Source of the DNA: Nitrospirillum iridis
GTDB taxonomy: Bacteria; Pseudomonadota; Alphaproteobacteria; Azospirillales; Azospirillaceae
Length of the DNA stretch: 64,000 bases
Assembly (NCBI RefSeq): GCF_014205765.1
Contig: NZ_JACIIZ010000010.1
Coordinates: 124,001 to 188,000, forward strand
Reading direction: 5' to 3'
The stretch's first letter is position 1. Every line of letters starts with the position of its first letter. A model generated the notes under the pieces. The model saw only the letters and a program-made list of their open reading frames with translations, had not been told where the DNA came from and made no database searches. Positions 15,688-24,819 of the stretch are shown in pieces. Both the position numbers and the translations under genes were made by a program.

Positions 15688-18600
15688 ATGCACGGGATCG
15701 ATAAGACAAATGCCGTCCGGCGCCTGCTGTGGGCCTCGCTCATGGTGTCCACGGCATGGATCGCGCCGCTGAGCGCCAGCGCGTCTGACAGCGCTGTCAG
15801 TTACGGCCCTTACAACGCCGCCATCCTGGCCGGCGGTGACGGCTTGGCCAAGCCCCTCGCCGGCGCCTCCCTGCCCGCTGGCGGGCCCTGGACATTGTCC
15901 ACTTGGTTCCAGGCCGATGAGATCGCCCCCGGCACCGTGCTGATCGCCGGCGTGGGCGATCCCGCCCAGGGCCGCTATTTGGCGCTGAGCGGCGGCAAGC
16001 TGGCCTTGCGCACCGGCGCCGGCGAGGCCATCACCGGCGGCACGGCCGTGAAGGCCGGCATCTGGCATCATGCCCTGGCCAGCATCGACGGCAAAACCGC
16101 GCGCCTGTTCCTGGATGGGGCGGAAGTCGCGCACGGACCGGCGGCGCAAAACGCCGTGGCCCCGGTCGTGGGCCTGGCGCCGCGAGCCGGCGGCGCCTTC
16201 GCAGGCCGCATCGCGGGCTTCACCGTGACGGCCAAGGCGCTCAGCGCCGATGAGGCCAAGTCCGCCGCCCAGGGCAAGCCCGACGCCAGCCTGATCAATT
16301 TCGAGGCCGCCAGCCCCACCTGGCCGGTGCAGGTGAAGCAGATGATGGGCCAGGTGACGCCGCAGGACGCCTGGACCCTGCCTAAAAGCAACGCCGCCTT
16401 CTCCAAGCCCGTGGCCAAGCCCTTGCCCACCGGCCCGGCGCTGAAGGCCGACGGCCCCCCCGGAAGCGATAATAATTGGACCGTGGGCGGCTGGCGGCTG
16501 GCGGAGGCGCCCACGGTGCGGGGCGACGGCGCCCGCATCTCCCAGCCCGGCTTCGACACGGGATCCTGGTATGTGGCAACGGTACCCGGCACGGTGCTGA
16601 CCACGCTGGTCGACCGCGGTGTCTACCCGGACCCGGACCATGGCCTGGACAACCTGGCCATCCCGGAGAGCCTGAACAAGCAGGACTACTGGTACCGCAC
16701 GGAATTCGACGCGCCGGCCACCCTGGCCGGCCGCCATCCGCTGCTGACCTTCAAGGGCATCAATTACGCGGCTGAAGTCTGGCTGAACGGCGAACGGCTG
16801 GGTGGCGTGAGGGGCGCCTTCATCCGCGGCCAGTTCGACGTGACCGGCCGGCTGCGCCCCGGGCAGAAGAACGTGCTGGCGGTCAGGATCTCCCCGCCGC
16901 CCCATCCGGGCCTGCCGCATGAACAGTCCATCGCCGCCGGGGTGGGCGAGAACGGCGGCATGCAGGCCCTGGACGGCCCCACCTTCATCGCCAGCGAGGG
17001 CTGGGACTGGATCCCGGCCGTCCGCGACCGCAACACCGGCCTGTGGCAGGAGGTGACCCTGACCGCCACCGGCCCCGTGCGCATTGGTGACAGCCAGGTG
17101 GTGACCAAGCTGCCCCTGCCCGATACCTCCAAGGCCGACGTCACCATCACCGTGCCGGTGGAGAACCTGACCAACCAGCCGGTGCAGGCCGAGATCCGCG
17201 CCGGCTTCGACGATGTGACCGTGGCCAAGACCGTGACCCTGGCGCCCGGATCCGGCAGCGTCACCCTGAGCCCGGCTGAATTCCCCCAACTGAGCGTGAA
17301 GAACCCCAAGCTGTGGTGGCCCAATGGCCTGGGCGAGCCGGCGCTGCACGGCCTGACCCTGACGGCCGTGGTCACAGACGCCCAGGGGGGCGGCGCCAAG
17401 TCGGATGAGAAGCACACCCGCTTCGGCATCCGCGAGGTCAGCTATGAGCTGTCCCTGATGGACAGCGGCGGCCATGTGCGCCGGGTGGAGATCGACCCCA
17501 CCCTGGCACCGGGCCAGCAGGTGGTGGACGGCAGCCACACCGGCATCCACAAGATCGCCGGCGGTTGGGTCTCTTCCCTGGTGCCGGGGGCCGAAAAGTC
17601 GCCGGCGGTGAAGCCGCTGGAGGAGAGCAGCCTGGCGCCTTACATGGTGCTGAAGGTCAACGGCGTGCGCGTGCCGGCGCGCGGCGGCAGCTGGGGCACG
17701 GATGACTGGCGCAAGCGCGTGTCGCGTGAGCGGCTGGAGCCGTTCTTCCGCCTGCACCGCGAGGCCCACGTCAACATCATCCGCAACTGGGTGGGCCAGA
17801 ACACCGAGGATGTGTTCTTCGACCTGGCCGACGAGTACGGCCTGATGGTGCTGAACGATTTCTGGGAAAGCACCCAGGACTACAACATCGAGGCGCAGGA
17901 CGTTCCCCTGTTCCTCGACAACGCCGCCGACGTCATCCGCCGGTATCGCAACCACCCGTCCATCGTGCTGTGGTTCGGCCGCAACGAGGGCGTGCCGCAG
18001 CCGGTGCTGAACGAGGGGTTGGAAAAGCTGGTCACCACCCTGGACGGCACCCGCTATTACAGCGGCAGTTCCAACCGGGTGAACCTGCAGGACAGCGGCC
18101 CCTACGACTACCGCGACCCCTCATTGTACTTCACCAAGCTGTCGCGCGGCTTCGCGGTGGAGGTGGGCACGCCCTCCTTCCCCACGCTGGAGGCGTTCGA
18201 GGCGGCGGTGCCCGAGGCGGATCGCTGGCCGCTCAGCGACAATTGGGCCTATCACGACTGGCACCAGAGCGGGAACGGCGACACCCACGGCTTTATGGCC
18301 GCCATGGACCGTAAGCTGGGGGCGGCCACCAGCCTGGCCGACTTCGAGCGCAAGGCCCAGCTGATGAACTATGAAAGCCACCGGGCCATTTTCGAGGGCA
18401 TGAACGCCGGCCTGTGGACGGTGAACAGCGGACGCCTGTTGTGGATGACGCAGCCGGCCTGGCCTAGCACCAACTGGCAGATCATGAGCCACGACTACGA
18501 CACCCACGGCGCCTTCTACGGCGTGCAGAAGGCGGCGGAGCCCCTGCACGTGCAGCTGAACGCGCCCGACGATGCCGTCGCCGTGGTCAACAACACCCGC

Positions 18601-19155
18601 ACGGCGGCCAAGGGCCTGAGCTTGCGCGCCCGTGTCCTGACGGTGGACGGCAAGACCGTCAGCGACCGCAGCCAGAAGGTGGACGCCCCGGTGGACGCCG
18701 CCACGGTGGTGACGACGCTGGACCTGGCCGCCGCCCTTCAGGCCAACGGCCTGGTGCTGGTGGAACTGGAACTGGCGGACGCCAAGGGCACGGTGTCGCA
18801 GAACGTCTACTGGCGGGTGGCAGATGAGGCCAGCACCCGCCATCTGAACGACCTGGCGCCCCAGCCGGTCACCGTGACGACCACGGCGGAGCGCGCGGGC
18901 GACGAGATCAAGGTGCACGTGACCCTGACCAACACCGGCACCGGCGCCGCCCTGATGAACAAGCTGACCCTGCAGAACGCCGATGGCAGCCGCCTGCTGC
19001 CGGCTTACGCCAGCGACAACTACATCTCGCTGCTGCCGGGCGACCGGCGCGAGCTCACCATCGCCTATCCGGCGGCCCTGGCGCAGGGCCGGCCCAAGGT
19101 GGCCTTGCGCGGCTGGAACACCCAGCCGGCCACCGCCGTTGTGGCGGTGCCCTGA
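15688..19155 (+). CDS. Secreted GH2 glycosidase with N-terminal LamG-like domain (beta-mannosidase/exo-glucosaminidase type)
   Basis: 1155 residues. The ATG at 15688 follows a GGAGGG-type ribosome site and starts a signal peptide (NAVRRLLWASLMVSTAWIA then SASA). A LamG/concanavalin-like domain (about 30-200; WTLSTWFQADE, IWHHALASIDGKTARLFLDG) precedes the GH2 jelly roll (WYRTEFDAPA, LLTFKGINYAAEVWLNG), Ig-like domains and TIM barrel. The acid/base is E767 in VLWFGRNEGV and the nucleophile is probably E825 in AVEVGTPSFP, by analogy with mannosidase-type GH2 enzymes. C-terminal beta-sandwiches follow. It likely releases terminal hexose or hexosamine from oligosaccharides in the periplasm. Exact sugar cannot be called. 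Confidence 0.85.
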   Translation: MHGIDKTNAVRRLLWASLMVSTAWIAPLSASASDSAVSYGPYNAAILAGGDGLAKPLAGASLPAGGPWTLSTWFQADEIAPGTVLIAGVGDPAQGRYLALSGGKLALRTGAGEAITGGTAVKAGIWHHALASIDGKTARLFLDGAEVAHGPAAQNAVAPVVGLAPRAGGAFAGRIAGFTVTAKALSADEAKSAAQGKPDASLINFEAASPTWPVQVKQMMGQVTPQDAWTLPKSNAAFSKPVAKPLPTGPALKADGPPGSDNNWTVGGWRLAEAPTVRGDGARISQPGFDTGSWYVATVPGTVLTTLVDRGVYPDPDHGLDNLAIPESLNKQDYWYRTEFDAPATLAGRHPLLTFKGINYAAEVWLNGERLGGVRGAFIRGQFDVTGRLRPGQKNVLAVRISPPPHPGLPHEQSIAAGVGENGGMQALDGPTFIASEGWDWIPAVRDRNTGLWQEVTLTATGPVRIGDSQVVTKLPLPDTSKADVTITVPVENLTNQPVQAEIRAGFDDVTVAKTVTLAPGSGSVTLSPAEFPQLSVKNPKLWWPNGLGEPALHGLTLTAVVTDAQGGGAKSDEKHTRFGIREVSYELSLMDSGGHVRRVEIDPTLAPGQQVVDGSHTGIHKIAGGWVSSLVPGAEKSPAVKPLEESSLAPYMVLKVNGVRVPARGGSWGTDDWRKRVSRERLEPFFRLHREAHVNIIRNWVGQNTEDVFFDLADEYGLMVLNDFWESTQDYNIEAQDVPLFLDNAADVIRRYRNHPSIVLWFGRNEGVPQPVLNEGLEKLVTTLDGTRYYSGSSNRVNLQDSGPYDYRDPSLYFTKLSRGFAVEVGTPSFPTLEAFEAAVPEADRWPLSDNWAYHDWHQSGNGDTHGFMAAMDRKLGAATSLADFERKAQLMNYESHRAIFEGMNAGLWTVNSGRLLWMTQPAWPSTNWQIMSHDYDTHGAFYGVQKAAEPLHVQLNAPDDAVAVVNNTRTAAKGLSLRARVLTVDGKTVSDRSQKVDAPVDAATVVTTLDLAAALQANGLVLVELELADAKGTVSQNVYWRVADEASTRHLNDLAPQPVTVTTTAERAGDEIKVHVTLTNTGTGAALMNKLTLQNADGSRLLPAYASDNYISLLPGDRRELTIAYPAALAQGRPKVALRGWNTQPATAVVAVP

Positions 19156-19167
19156 CGCTTGCCATGA

Positions 19168-19198
19168 CGCCCCCGTCCCGGTCGGGGCGGGGGCGTTT
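19168..19198 (+). terminator. Terminator after the GH2 gene
   Basis: CGCCCCCG (19168-19175) pairs with CGGGGGCG (19188-19195), followed by TTT. It lies 12 bases past the GH2 stop. Confidence 0.7.
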
Positions 19199-19662
19199 CG
19201 GTGCCCCCCCACCGCCGCCGCCCACGGTGCCGGTGGAGAGCGACCGTTGATCCCTCTTGATAGCGCGGACGACCCAGGCCGCTGCCAGGTCCACCGATCC
19301 GCCGCCCCGGCCATGCGGACACAAAGCAGTCCGCCCGCCGTGGGCGCGCAACCATTGATACCCATCCCATGACAGGGGAAAATCGCTTAGCGGGAACTTC
19401 CCGCCGGCGCTGACGGCGCATGCCCGCTCGCGATCTCCCCCAACCCCATTGCCCACCTAATGGACAGCCCGACGGCGCCGCTTGAGGCGTTTGGCCTGAG
19501 AGCCAATCATTCGGGAAATCAACCCAAAACCATCCAAGTCATTTTAAAAAGATGCGGGCGTTTCGGGGGGGTAAGCCGAATCCCATCATTAAAGATGGGA
19601 AAATATTGTCAGGGGAAGCCAGCCTTCGCACGAAAAACGTGGGCTAAAACTGGGAGAAGAAG
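19199..19662. other. Gene-free leader of the TonB-dependent receptor gene
   Basis: No convincing coding region on either strand. A perfect 7-bp inverted repeat (TCCCATC 19581-19587, GATGGGA 19594-19600) followed by AAATATTG sits 63 bases before the receptor ATG, in a locally AT-richer stretch that begins near 19500. It may be an operator or an mRNA leader hairpin controlling receptor expression. Confidence 0.4.
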
Positions 19663-22152
19663 ATGGCTATTATACGGACTGACGGACTGCGTGGGACCTC
19701 TCGGATTTCGTTGTTGGCCGCGATGGGGGTGGTGATGGCCGCCACGTCCGCCATCGCCGCCGATGAGCCCAGCGATAAAAAGAAAAATGAAGAGTCGATG
19801 GAGTTGCAGGAGATCGTCGTCACCGCGCGTAAGCGCGAGGAAGACATCCTGAAGACTCCCGTTTCCGTGGCCGCCATAACCGGCGCCGAAATCGACCAGA
19901 AGGGCATCGTTTCGATCAACAACCTGGCGGATCAAACGGCGGGTCTGAACATCAACAACAACAGCTCGGGCCGCTCCGACCGCTCGTTCCAGCAAATCAT
20001 CCTGCGTGGCTTTACACCCGCCACCACGGATTCCACGCCTGTCGCCACCTTCATCGACGGCGTGCCCGTCTCCTCGCCGACCGCGGTGATGAGCGTGTCG
20101 AACCCCGAGCGTGTCGAGTTGCTGCGCGGACCGCAGTCGGCCTATTTCGGCCGCAACGCCTTCGCTGGCGCCCTGAACGTGGTCAACAAACTGCCGGGCA
20201 ATGATTACGGCGGCAGCGTCACCGCCATGGTGGGCACGCACAACAACCGCCGCCTTCAGGCGGAGGTGGACGGCCCCATCGTCGATGACAAGGTGGGCTT
20301 CCGTATCGGCGCCGACCACTATTCCAAGGACGGTTCCTACAAGAACGCCGCCAATCCCAGCCAGACCCTGGGCGACCAGTCGTCGACCAGCGGCAACGCG
20401 CTGCTGACCGTGAAGCCGACGGAAAACCTGTCGATCAAGGCGTTCGGCCTGATCTCGCATGACGATGACGGCCCCGCCGCCATGGGCCTGCTGAGCGCGA
20501 TCCAGGTGAAGGATTCCAGCGGCAACATCGTGGTTCCCAACCAGAGCAACTGCACGCTCAACGGCCATCCTTTCTTCTGCGGTACCACGCCTTCCCTTCC
20601 GTCTGGCTCCCCCGCCACCGACGCCGTTGCCGACAGCTATGTGCGCAAGGCTCTGGCGGTCACCAAGAATCGCATCATCGATTCGGGAGAGGGTGTCCAG
20701 AAATACGGCCTCGTGCGTGATTACAAGCACGGCCATCTGACGGTCGATTACGAAATCCCCGATACCAGCTTCACCGTCAGCTCACTGACCGGCTACAACC
20801 GTGAACAGTGGAGCTCCCTGTCCGACATCGTGAACTATGATGGTTCCGGGATCGCGAATCCGACCTACACCGCGGCCAATGGCCAGCGCAGCTACTACAG
20901 CGCCGCGTACCTGGTGGAGAGCGTGACCAAAGATTGGTCGCAAGAGCTGCGCCTCAGCTACGACAACGCGGGCCCCCTGCGCGGGGTCGCCGGTTTCAGC
21001 TATCTGAACAGCGACAACCTCCGGACCGTCGACTCGCTGGACAACATCGTCGCCAACAAGCAGGTCACCCCGTCGGGCAAGTCCGAGACCGAGACGTTAA
21101 GCGGCTTTTTCGGCATAACCTACGATATCACCAGCAAACTGACGGCCAGCGCCGAAGGCCGCTATCAGGTGGACAAGCTGTATTCGTACATCGCGTCGAC
21201 CGGCGACCTGACCGTCACCGACAGCACCTTCATTCCGGCGGGCACTTACAAGGCCGGGTCGTTGCTGGGCAGTCGCGACTACACGAATTTCCTGCCGCGT
21301 TTCATCGTCCAGTATAACTGGACGGACGATCTGATGAGCTACATCTCCGTGGCGAAGGGCGTGAACACGGCCGCGCTGAATACCGGTGTCGCCTATTACA
21401 GCGGCCAGACCGCGACCGTCGCCAAAAGCCTGGGCGTTGACCTCTTTGTGAGGCCGGAAAAGGTCACGACCTATGAATTCGGTATCAAGGGCAAGGCCCT
21501 TGAGGGTCAGATGAACTTCACCGCCGCCGCCTATTACTCGCAGTGGCGCGACCAGCTGAACCAGGTCATCCAAACCTTCGTCCTCTCCGGCGGCGGCTTC
21601 GGAAGCGTCTACGGCACCATCAATGCCGGCAGCACCGATATGACGGGTCTGGAGCTTCAGGGCAGTTATCGCCTGAACCACATGATCACCCTGAACGCCG
21701 CTGGCGCCTACACCAACAGCGACGTGCAGAAATACAACGACCCACTAGTGACCAACTACTCCGGCATCAGCAATTTCAAGGGCAAAGAACTGCCCAATGT
21801 ATCGAAATACTCGGCAACAGCGGGCATTAATTTCAACGGAGACTTCAAGAGCTGGGGGAACGCCACCTGGTTCAGCCGCCTGGACTACAGCTACAAATCC
21901 GGCTTCTGGACGGACGTCGCCAACGTCGTTAAGACGCAGGACGCCCATGTCTTTAACTTCCGTACGGGTATCACGAAGGGACCGGTGTCGGTCGACTTCT
22001 TCGTGAACAACCTCTTCGATAACACCAGCTACGTTTCCGCCAACGACGGCATCCTGTTCAACCCGAGTTCGACCTATTACAACAACGCCACGATCCGGGT
22101 TGGTCTGCGCGAGCATCGCACCCTGGGCCTGCAGATGAAATACAAGTTCTAA
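19663..22152 (+). CDS. TonB-dependent outer-membrane receptor (glycan locus)
   Basis: 829 residues starting after a GGGAGAAGAAG ribosome site. A signal peptide (ISLLAAMGVVMAATSAIAA) is followed by the TonB box region (ELQEIVVTARKREEDILKTP), a plug domain (VSVAAITGAEIDQKG; ERVELLRGPQSAYFGRNAFA) and a 22-strand barrel ending in a C-terminal phenylalanine strand (LGLQMKYKF). It imports large substrates across the outer membrane using TonB energy. Flanking GH2 and esterase genes suggest an oligosaccharide substrate rather than a siderophore. It lies between two terminators, so it is transcribed alone. Confidence 0.92.
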   Translation: MAIIRTDGLRGTSRISLLAAMGVVMAATSAIAADEPSDKKKNEESMELQEIVVTARKREEDILKTPVSVAAITGAEIDQKGIVSINNLADQTAGLNINNNSSGRSDRSFQQIILRGFTPATTDSTPVATFIDGVPVSSPTAVMSVSNPERVELLRGPQSAYFGRNAFAGALNVVNKLPGNDYGGSVTAMVGTHNNRRLQAEVDGPIVDDKVGFRIGADHYSKDGSYKNAANPSQTLGDQSSTSGNALLTVKPTENLSIKAFGLISHDDDGPAAMGLLSAIQVKDSSGNIVVPNQSNCTLNGHPFFCGTTPSLPSGSPATDAVADSYVRKALAVTKNRIIDSGEGVQKYGLVRDYKHGHLTVDYEIPDTSFTVSSLTGYNREQWSSLSDIVNYDGSGIANPTYTAANGQRSYYSAAYLVESVTKDWSQELRLSYDNAGPLRGVAGFSYLNSDNLRTVDSLDNIVANKQVTPSGKSETETLSGFFGITYDITSKLTASAEGRYQVDKLYSYIASTGDLTVTDSTFIPAGTYKAGSLLGSRDYTNFLPRFIVQYNWTDDLMSYISVAKGVNTAALNTGVAYYSGQTATVAKSLGVDLFVRPEKVTTYEFGIKGKALEGQMNFTAAAYYSQWRDQLNQVIQTFVLSGGGFGSVYGTINAGSTDMTGLELQGSYRLNHMITLNAAGAYTNSDVQKYNDPLVTNYSGISNFKGKELPNVSKYSATAGINFNGDFKSWGNATWFSRLDYSYKSGFWTDVANVVKTQDAHVFNFRTGITKGPVSVDFFVNNLFDNTSYVSANDGILFNPSSTYYNNATIRVGLREHRTLGLQMKYKF

Positions 22153-22164
22153 TCAACCGCAAAG

Positions 22165-22197
22165 GGCGCACGCGAACGATCCGCGTGCGCCTTTTTT
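22165..22197 (+). terminator. Strong terminator after the receptor gene
   Basis: A 10-bp stem (GGCGCACGCG 22165-22174 with CGCGTGCGCC 22182-22191) is followed by six Ts. Confidence 0.9.
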
Positions 22198-22256
22198 ATT
22201 GCCGGTTTGCCTTTCCAATTTTCCTACTCTGGCCCTGATAAAACTGCGGAGCGATG

Positions 22257-23432
22257 ATGCGTCGAGTTATTCCGTTTATTACTTCATCCCTATTGCTTTC
22301 CATTTCCGCCAGCGCGGTTGCGGCCGTGCCGTCGGCGTGCGAGGAACGCTCCTTCATGCAGCCGCCGCTGTTCTACCCGTCGGTGGAACCGCAGGCGGAC
22401 GGGCGCGTCACCTTCCGCCTTTGCGCCAAGGGCGTGCGCGAGGCGCGTGTCTTCGCCGGCGAGGTCAACGGCGTGCCCACCGGCCTGGACGGCACGCCGC
22501 CCGGCCTGGCCATGGCCCTGGATGAGCAGGGCTACTGGTCGGCGACGACCGCCGCGCCGGTGGCCCCGGGCGTCTACACCTACGCGTTCAAGGTCGATGG
22601 AATGCGGGTCGCCGATCCGCAGGGCGCGCGCTTCGCCGAAGGCTTCGGCGGGCCGCAGTCGGTGTTCGAGATCGCCGGGCCGGACGTGGCCAACCAGCTG
22701 TACAAGGCTGACGTCGCCCATGGCCTGGTGTCGGTGGTGGATTACCAATCGTCCAGCCTGGGCATGCGCCGCCGCGCCCATGTCTACACCCCGCCCGGCT
22801 ATGAGGCCGGCGGCAAGGAACGTTATCCCGTCCTGTACCTGGTTCATGGCTACAGCGACAGCGACGATGCCTGGACCGCCAAGGGCAACGCCAATCACAT
22901 CCTGGACAACCTGATCGCCGCCGGTAAGGTCAAGCCGATGATCGTGGTGATGCCCCAGGGCCATACCCCCATGCGCGAAGGCGTCCAGGGGATGGAGAAC
23001 ACCGATTTCGGCGCGGACCTGCTCAAGGATCTGGTGCCCTACGTCGATGCGCATTTCCGTACGATGGCCAAGCCCGAGACGCGCGCCATGGCCGGCCTGT
23101 CCATGGGGGGTGCGCACACCATCCAGTTCGGGCTTCCCCATCCGGAGATCTTCGGCTCCATCGGCGTCTTCAGCATCGGCCTGTTCGGCGACGAGCAGGC
23201 GGCGCGCTATACGGCCGCCAACGACGCCAACCTGAAGGCGCGGGCCAAGACCTCGGGCCTGGTCTACTACGCCGTGGGCAAAAGCGACCCCGTGTTCAGC
23301 GGCGTGGCGCCCACGCGCAAGGTGCTGGACCAGTACGGCATCAAGTACGTCTACAACGAAAGCACCGGCGGCCACACCTGGATCAACTGGCGGGCCTACC
23401 TGGAAGATTTCGCCCCGCGCCTGTTCCGCTGA
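22257..23432 (+). CDS. Secreted CE1-like esterase with N-terminal CBM48/E-set domain
   Basis: 391 residues from the second of two adjacent ATGs, which is better spaced from GGAG at 22248-22251. A signal peptide (VIPFITSSLLLSISASAVAA) leads into an early-set domain (VTFRLCAKGVREARVFAGEV; VYTYAFKVDGMRVADP) as in bacterial feruloyl/acetyl-xylan esterases and enterobactin-esterase relatives. The hydrolase domain has the oxyanion strand YPVLYLVHGYSDSDDAW, the nucleophile elbow GLSMGGAHT, and the catalytic His in STGGHTWINWR. It probably removes acyl or feruloyl groups from plant oligosaccharides. A terminator follows directly. Confidence 0.85.
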   Translation: MRRVIPFITSSLLLSISASAVAAVPSACEERSFMQPPLFYPSVEPQADGRVTFRLCAKGVREARVFAGEVNGVPTGLDGTPPGLAMALDEQGYWSATTAAPVAPGVYTYAFKVDGMRVADPQGARFAEGFGGPQSVFEIAGPDVANQLYKADVAHGLVSVVDYQSSSLGMRRRAHVYTPPGYEAGGKERYPVLYLVHGYSDSDDAWTAKGNANHILDNLIAAGKVKPMIVVMPQGHTPMREGVQGMENTDFGADLLKDLVPYVDAHFRTMAKPETRAMAGLSMGGAHTIQFGLPHPEIFGSIGVFSIGLFGDEQAARYTAANDANLKARAKTSGLVYYAVGKSDPVFSGVAPTRKVLDQYGIKYVYNESTGGHTWINWRAYLEDFAPRLFR

Positions 23433-23450
23433 GGCGGGCCTCGGATCAAT

Positions 23451-23486
23451 AACGCCGCCTGGCCGGGTCGCTGGCCAGGCGGCGTT
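23451..23486. terminator. Bidirectional terminator between convergent units
   Basis: A 14-bp stem (arms 23451-23464 and 23473-23486, AACGCCGCCTGGCC with its complement) sits 19 bases past the esterase stop and ends the glycan locus. On the other strand it also lies beyond the end of the long catabolic operon. Confidence 0.75.
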
Positions 23487-23509
23487 CGTTTCAGCGCTTC
23501 AGAGCAGAT

Positions 23510-23537
23510 CGCCCAAAGGTGGAATCGCCTTTGGGCG
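23510..23537. repeat. Perfect 10-bp inverted repeat downstream of the catabolic operon
   Basis: CGCCCAAAGG (23510-23519) and CCTTTGGGCG (23528-23537) flank an 8-base loop. There is no T-run on either side. It may help end transcription of the minus-strand operon or protect the mRNA 3' end. Confidence 0.5.
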
Positions 23538-23572
23538 TGAAGCTGCCCCCGGACAGACTCAGCTGTAGCCGG

Positions 23573-24196
23573 CTATAGGGTGTGAAGGAAGGTGATCACA
23601 TCAGCCTCGCCCACCACGTCGGCGTACTTGGCGTTCATGTCGAACAGGTTGGCGTCATGCGGGGCCTGGTGGCGGTCGCCGCAGGCATCGGCGATGACCG
23701 ACGTGCGGAAGCCGTGGGACATGGCGTCGACGCAGGTGGCGCGGACGCAGCCGCTGGTGGTCAACCCGGTCAGCAGCACGCTGTCGACCCCCAGGGCCGT
23801 CAGGGTGGAGGCGAGCGACGTGCCGAAAAAGGCGCTGGGATACTGCTTGCTGACCACCAGTTCATCCTCCTCCGGCACCAGGCCGGCGGGCCAGCCGCCC
23901 ATGGGATTGCCCTTCAGGAAGTAACGCAGGGGCGCGGCCTTCTCGTAGAACCGGCCGCCGTCGATGGCCTTGGGATGATAGACGACGTTCGTCAGGATGA
24001 CCGGCACGCCGGCCGCCCGCGCCGCCGAGCGGACCCGCAAAGCGGAGGCGAGCGCATCCTCCACGCCCGCGTAGAGGTCGCAGGACGGATCGAAATAGCC
24101 CTGGCAAAAATCGATCATGATCAGCGCCGGGCGCTTTCCGAAGCCAACCCGCGTGCCGTAGGCGCGGGCGTAATTGGCGGTCAGATCGTCAGTCAT
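23573..24196 (-). CDS. Isochorismatase-superfamily cysteine amidohydrolase (N-carbamoylsarcosine/maleamate amidase type)
   Basis: 207 residues. The catalytic triad of the family is complete: D29 (LIMIDFCQGYF), K117 (LVVSKQYPSAFFGT) and C150 (LTTSGCVRATCVDA), with the preceding cis-peptide TTSG. The YPSAFFGT and SGCVRATC patterns are those of N-carbamoylsarcosine amidohydrolase and maleamate amidase rather than true isochorismatase. It hydrolyses a linear amide to acid and ammonia by a thioester intermediate. It is the last gene of a ten-gene operon and overlaps LeuD by four bases (ATGA). By context it may deamidate a half-amide feeding the LeuC/LeuD hydratase. Confidence 0.85.
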   Translation of the reverse strand: MTDDLTANYARAYGTRVGFGKRPALIMIDFCQGYFDPSCDLYAGVEDALASALRVRSAARAAGVPVILTNVVYHPKAIDGGRFYEKAAPLRYFLKGNPMGGWPAGLVPEEDELVVSKQYPSAFFGTSLASTLTALGVDSVLLTGLTTSGCVRATCVDAMSHGFRTSVIADACGDRHQAPHDANLFDMNAKYADVVGEADVITFLHTL

Positions 24197-24819
24197 GCGT
24201 CGTTCTCCCCTTCAAACAGCCAGGGCTGGTGCCGCCGGTGTCGTTCCTCGAATGTGCCGATGTCGGCGCCGTAGGCGTTCAGCAGCGTCGCCGTCTCATC
24301 CCAGCCGTTCAGCAGCGCCAGCCGGCGCTCCAGATCGACGCTGAACGGGATGGGGGGCCGTCCCGCGACCGTCACCGTCCCCGCCTCCAGGTCCACCGCG
24401 AACGGGTGGGCGGCCGCGGCGGCGGCGCTCAATGCCGCGACCTGGGCCGGCGGCAGAGTGATGGGCAGGACGCCGTTGCGATAACAGTTGGCCTGGAAGA
24501 TCTCGCCGAAGCTGGGGGCGATGACGCAGCGTATACCCCGGCCCAGAAGGGCCCAAACCGCCTGCTCACGGCTGGATCCCGACCCGAAGTTGGCGCCGGC
24601 GACCAGGATGGGCGCCTCGCGCCATTCGGGCCGGTTCAGGACGAACTCCGCGACCTCCGTGCCGTCGGCGCGAAACCGGCGGTCATGGAAGGCGTAGGGC
24701 CCAAGGCCCAGGCGGGCGGTGATCAGCAGGAAGCGCGCGGGATAGATGATGTCGGTGTCGACGTTCTCTTCCGGCAGCGCCGCCGCCGGGCCGTCCACAC
24801 GGATGAAGGGCTGTATCAT
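24193..24819 (-). CDS. Aconitase-family hydratase, small subunit (LeuD-like), copy 1
   Basis: 208 residues. [20 protein letters not shown] is the LeuD N-terminal motif and [20 protein letters not shown] the swivel-domain substrate loop. It forms a heterodimer with the large subunit encoded directly upstream (four-base overlap). In leucine synthesis the pair isomerises isopropylmalate; homologous pairs hydrate citraconate or dimethylmaleate. Location inside a catabolic operon with lactamase and amidase genes argues for a catabolic hydratase rather than leucine synthesis. The substrate loop ([15 protein letters not shown]) differs from the second copy. Confidence 0.85.
   Translation of the reverse strand: MIQPFIRVDGPAAALPEENVDTDIIYPARFLLITARLGLGPYAFHDRRFRADGTEVAEFVLNRPEWREAPILVAGANFGSGSSREQAVWALLGRGIRCVIAPSFGEIFQANCYRNGVLPITLPPAQVAALSAAAAAAHPFAVDLEAGTVTVAGRPPIPFSVDLERRLALLNGWDETATLLNAYGADIGTFEERHRRHQPWLFEGENDA

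Noticed and set aside
15547-17955. 802-codon open frame on the minus strand opposite the GH2 gene
   Set aside because: Composition is the antisense shadow of a GC-rich gene (long runs of G, H, A, Q), with no domain and no ribosome site. The GH2 product in the other direction has a signal peptide and catalytic motifs.
18121-19365. 414-codon minus-strand open frame
   Set aside because: Antisense of the GH2 C-terminal region; His/Gly/Arg-rich shadow without recognisable family.
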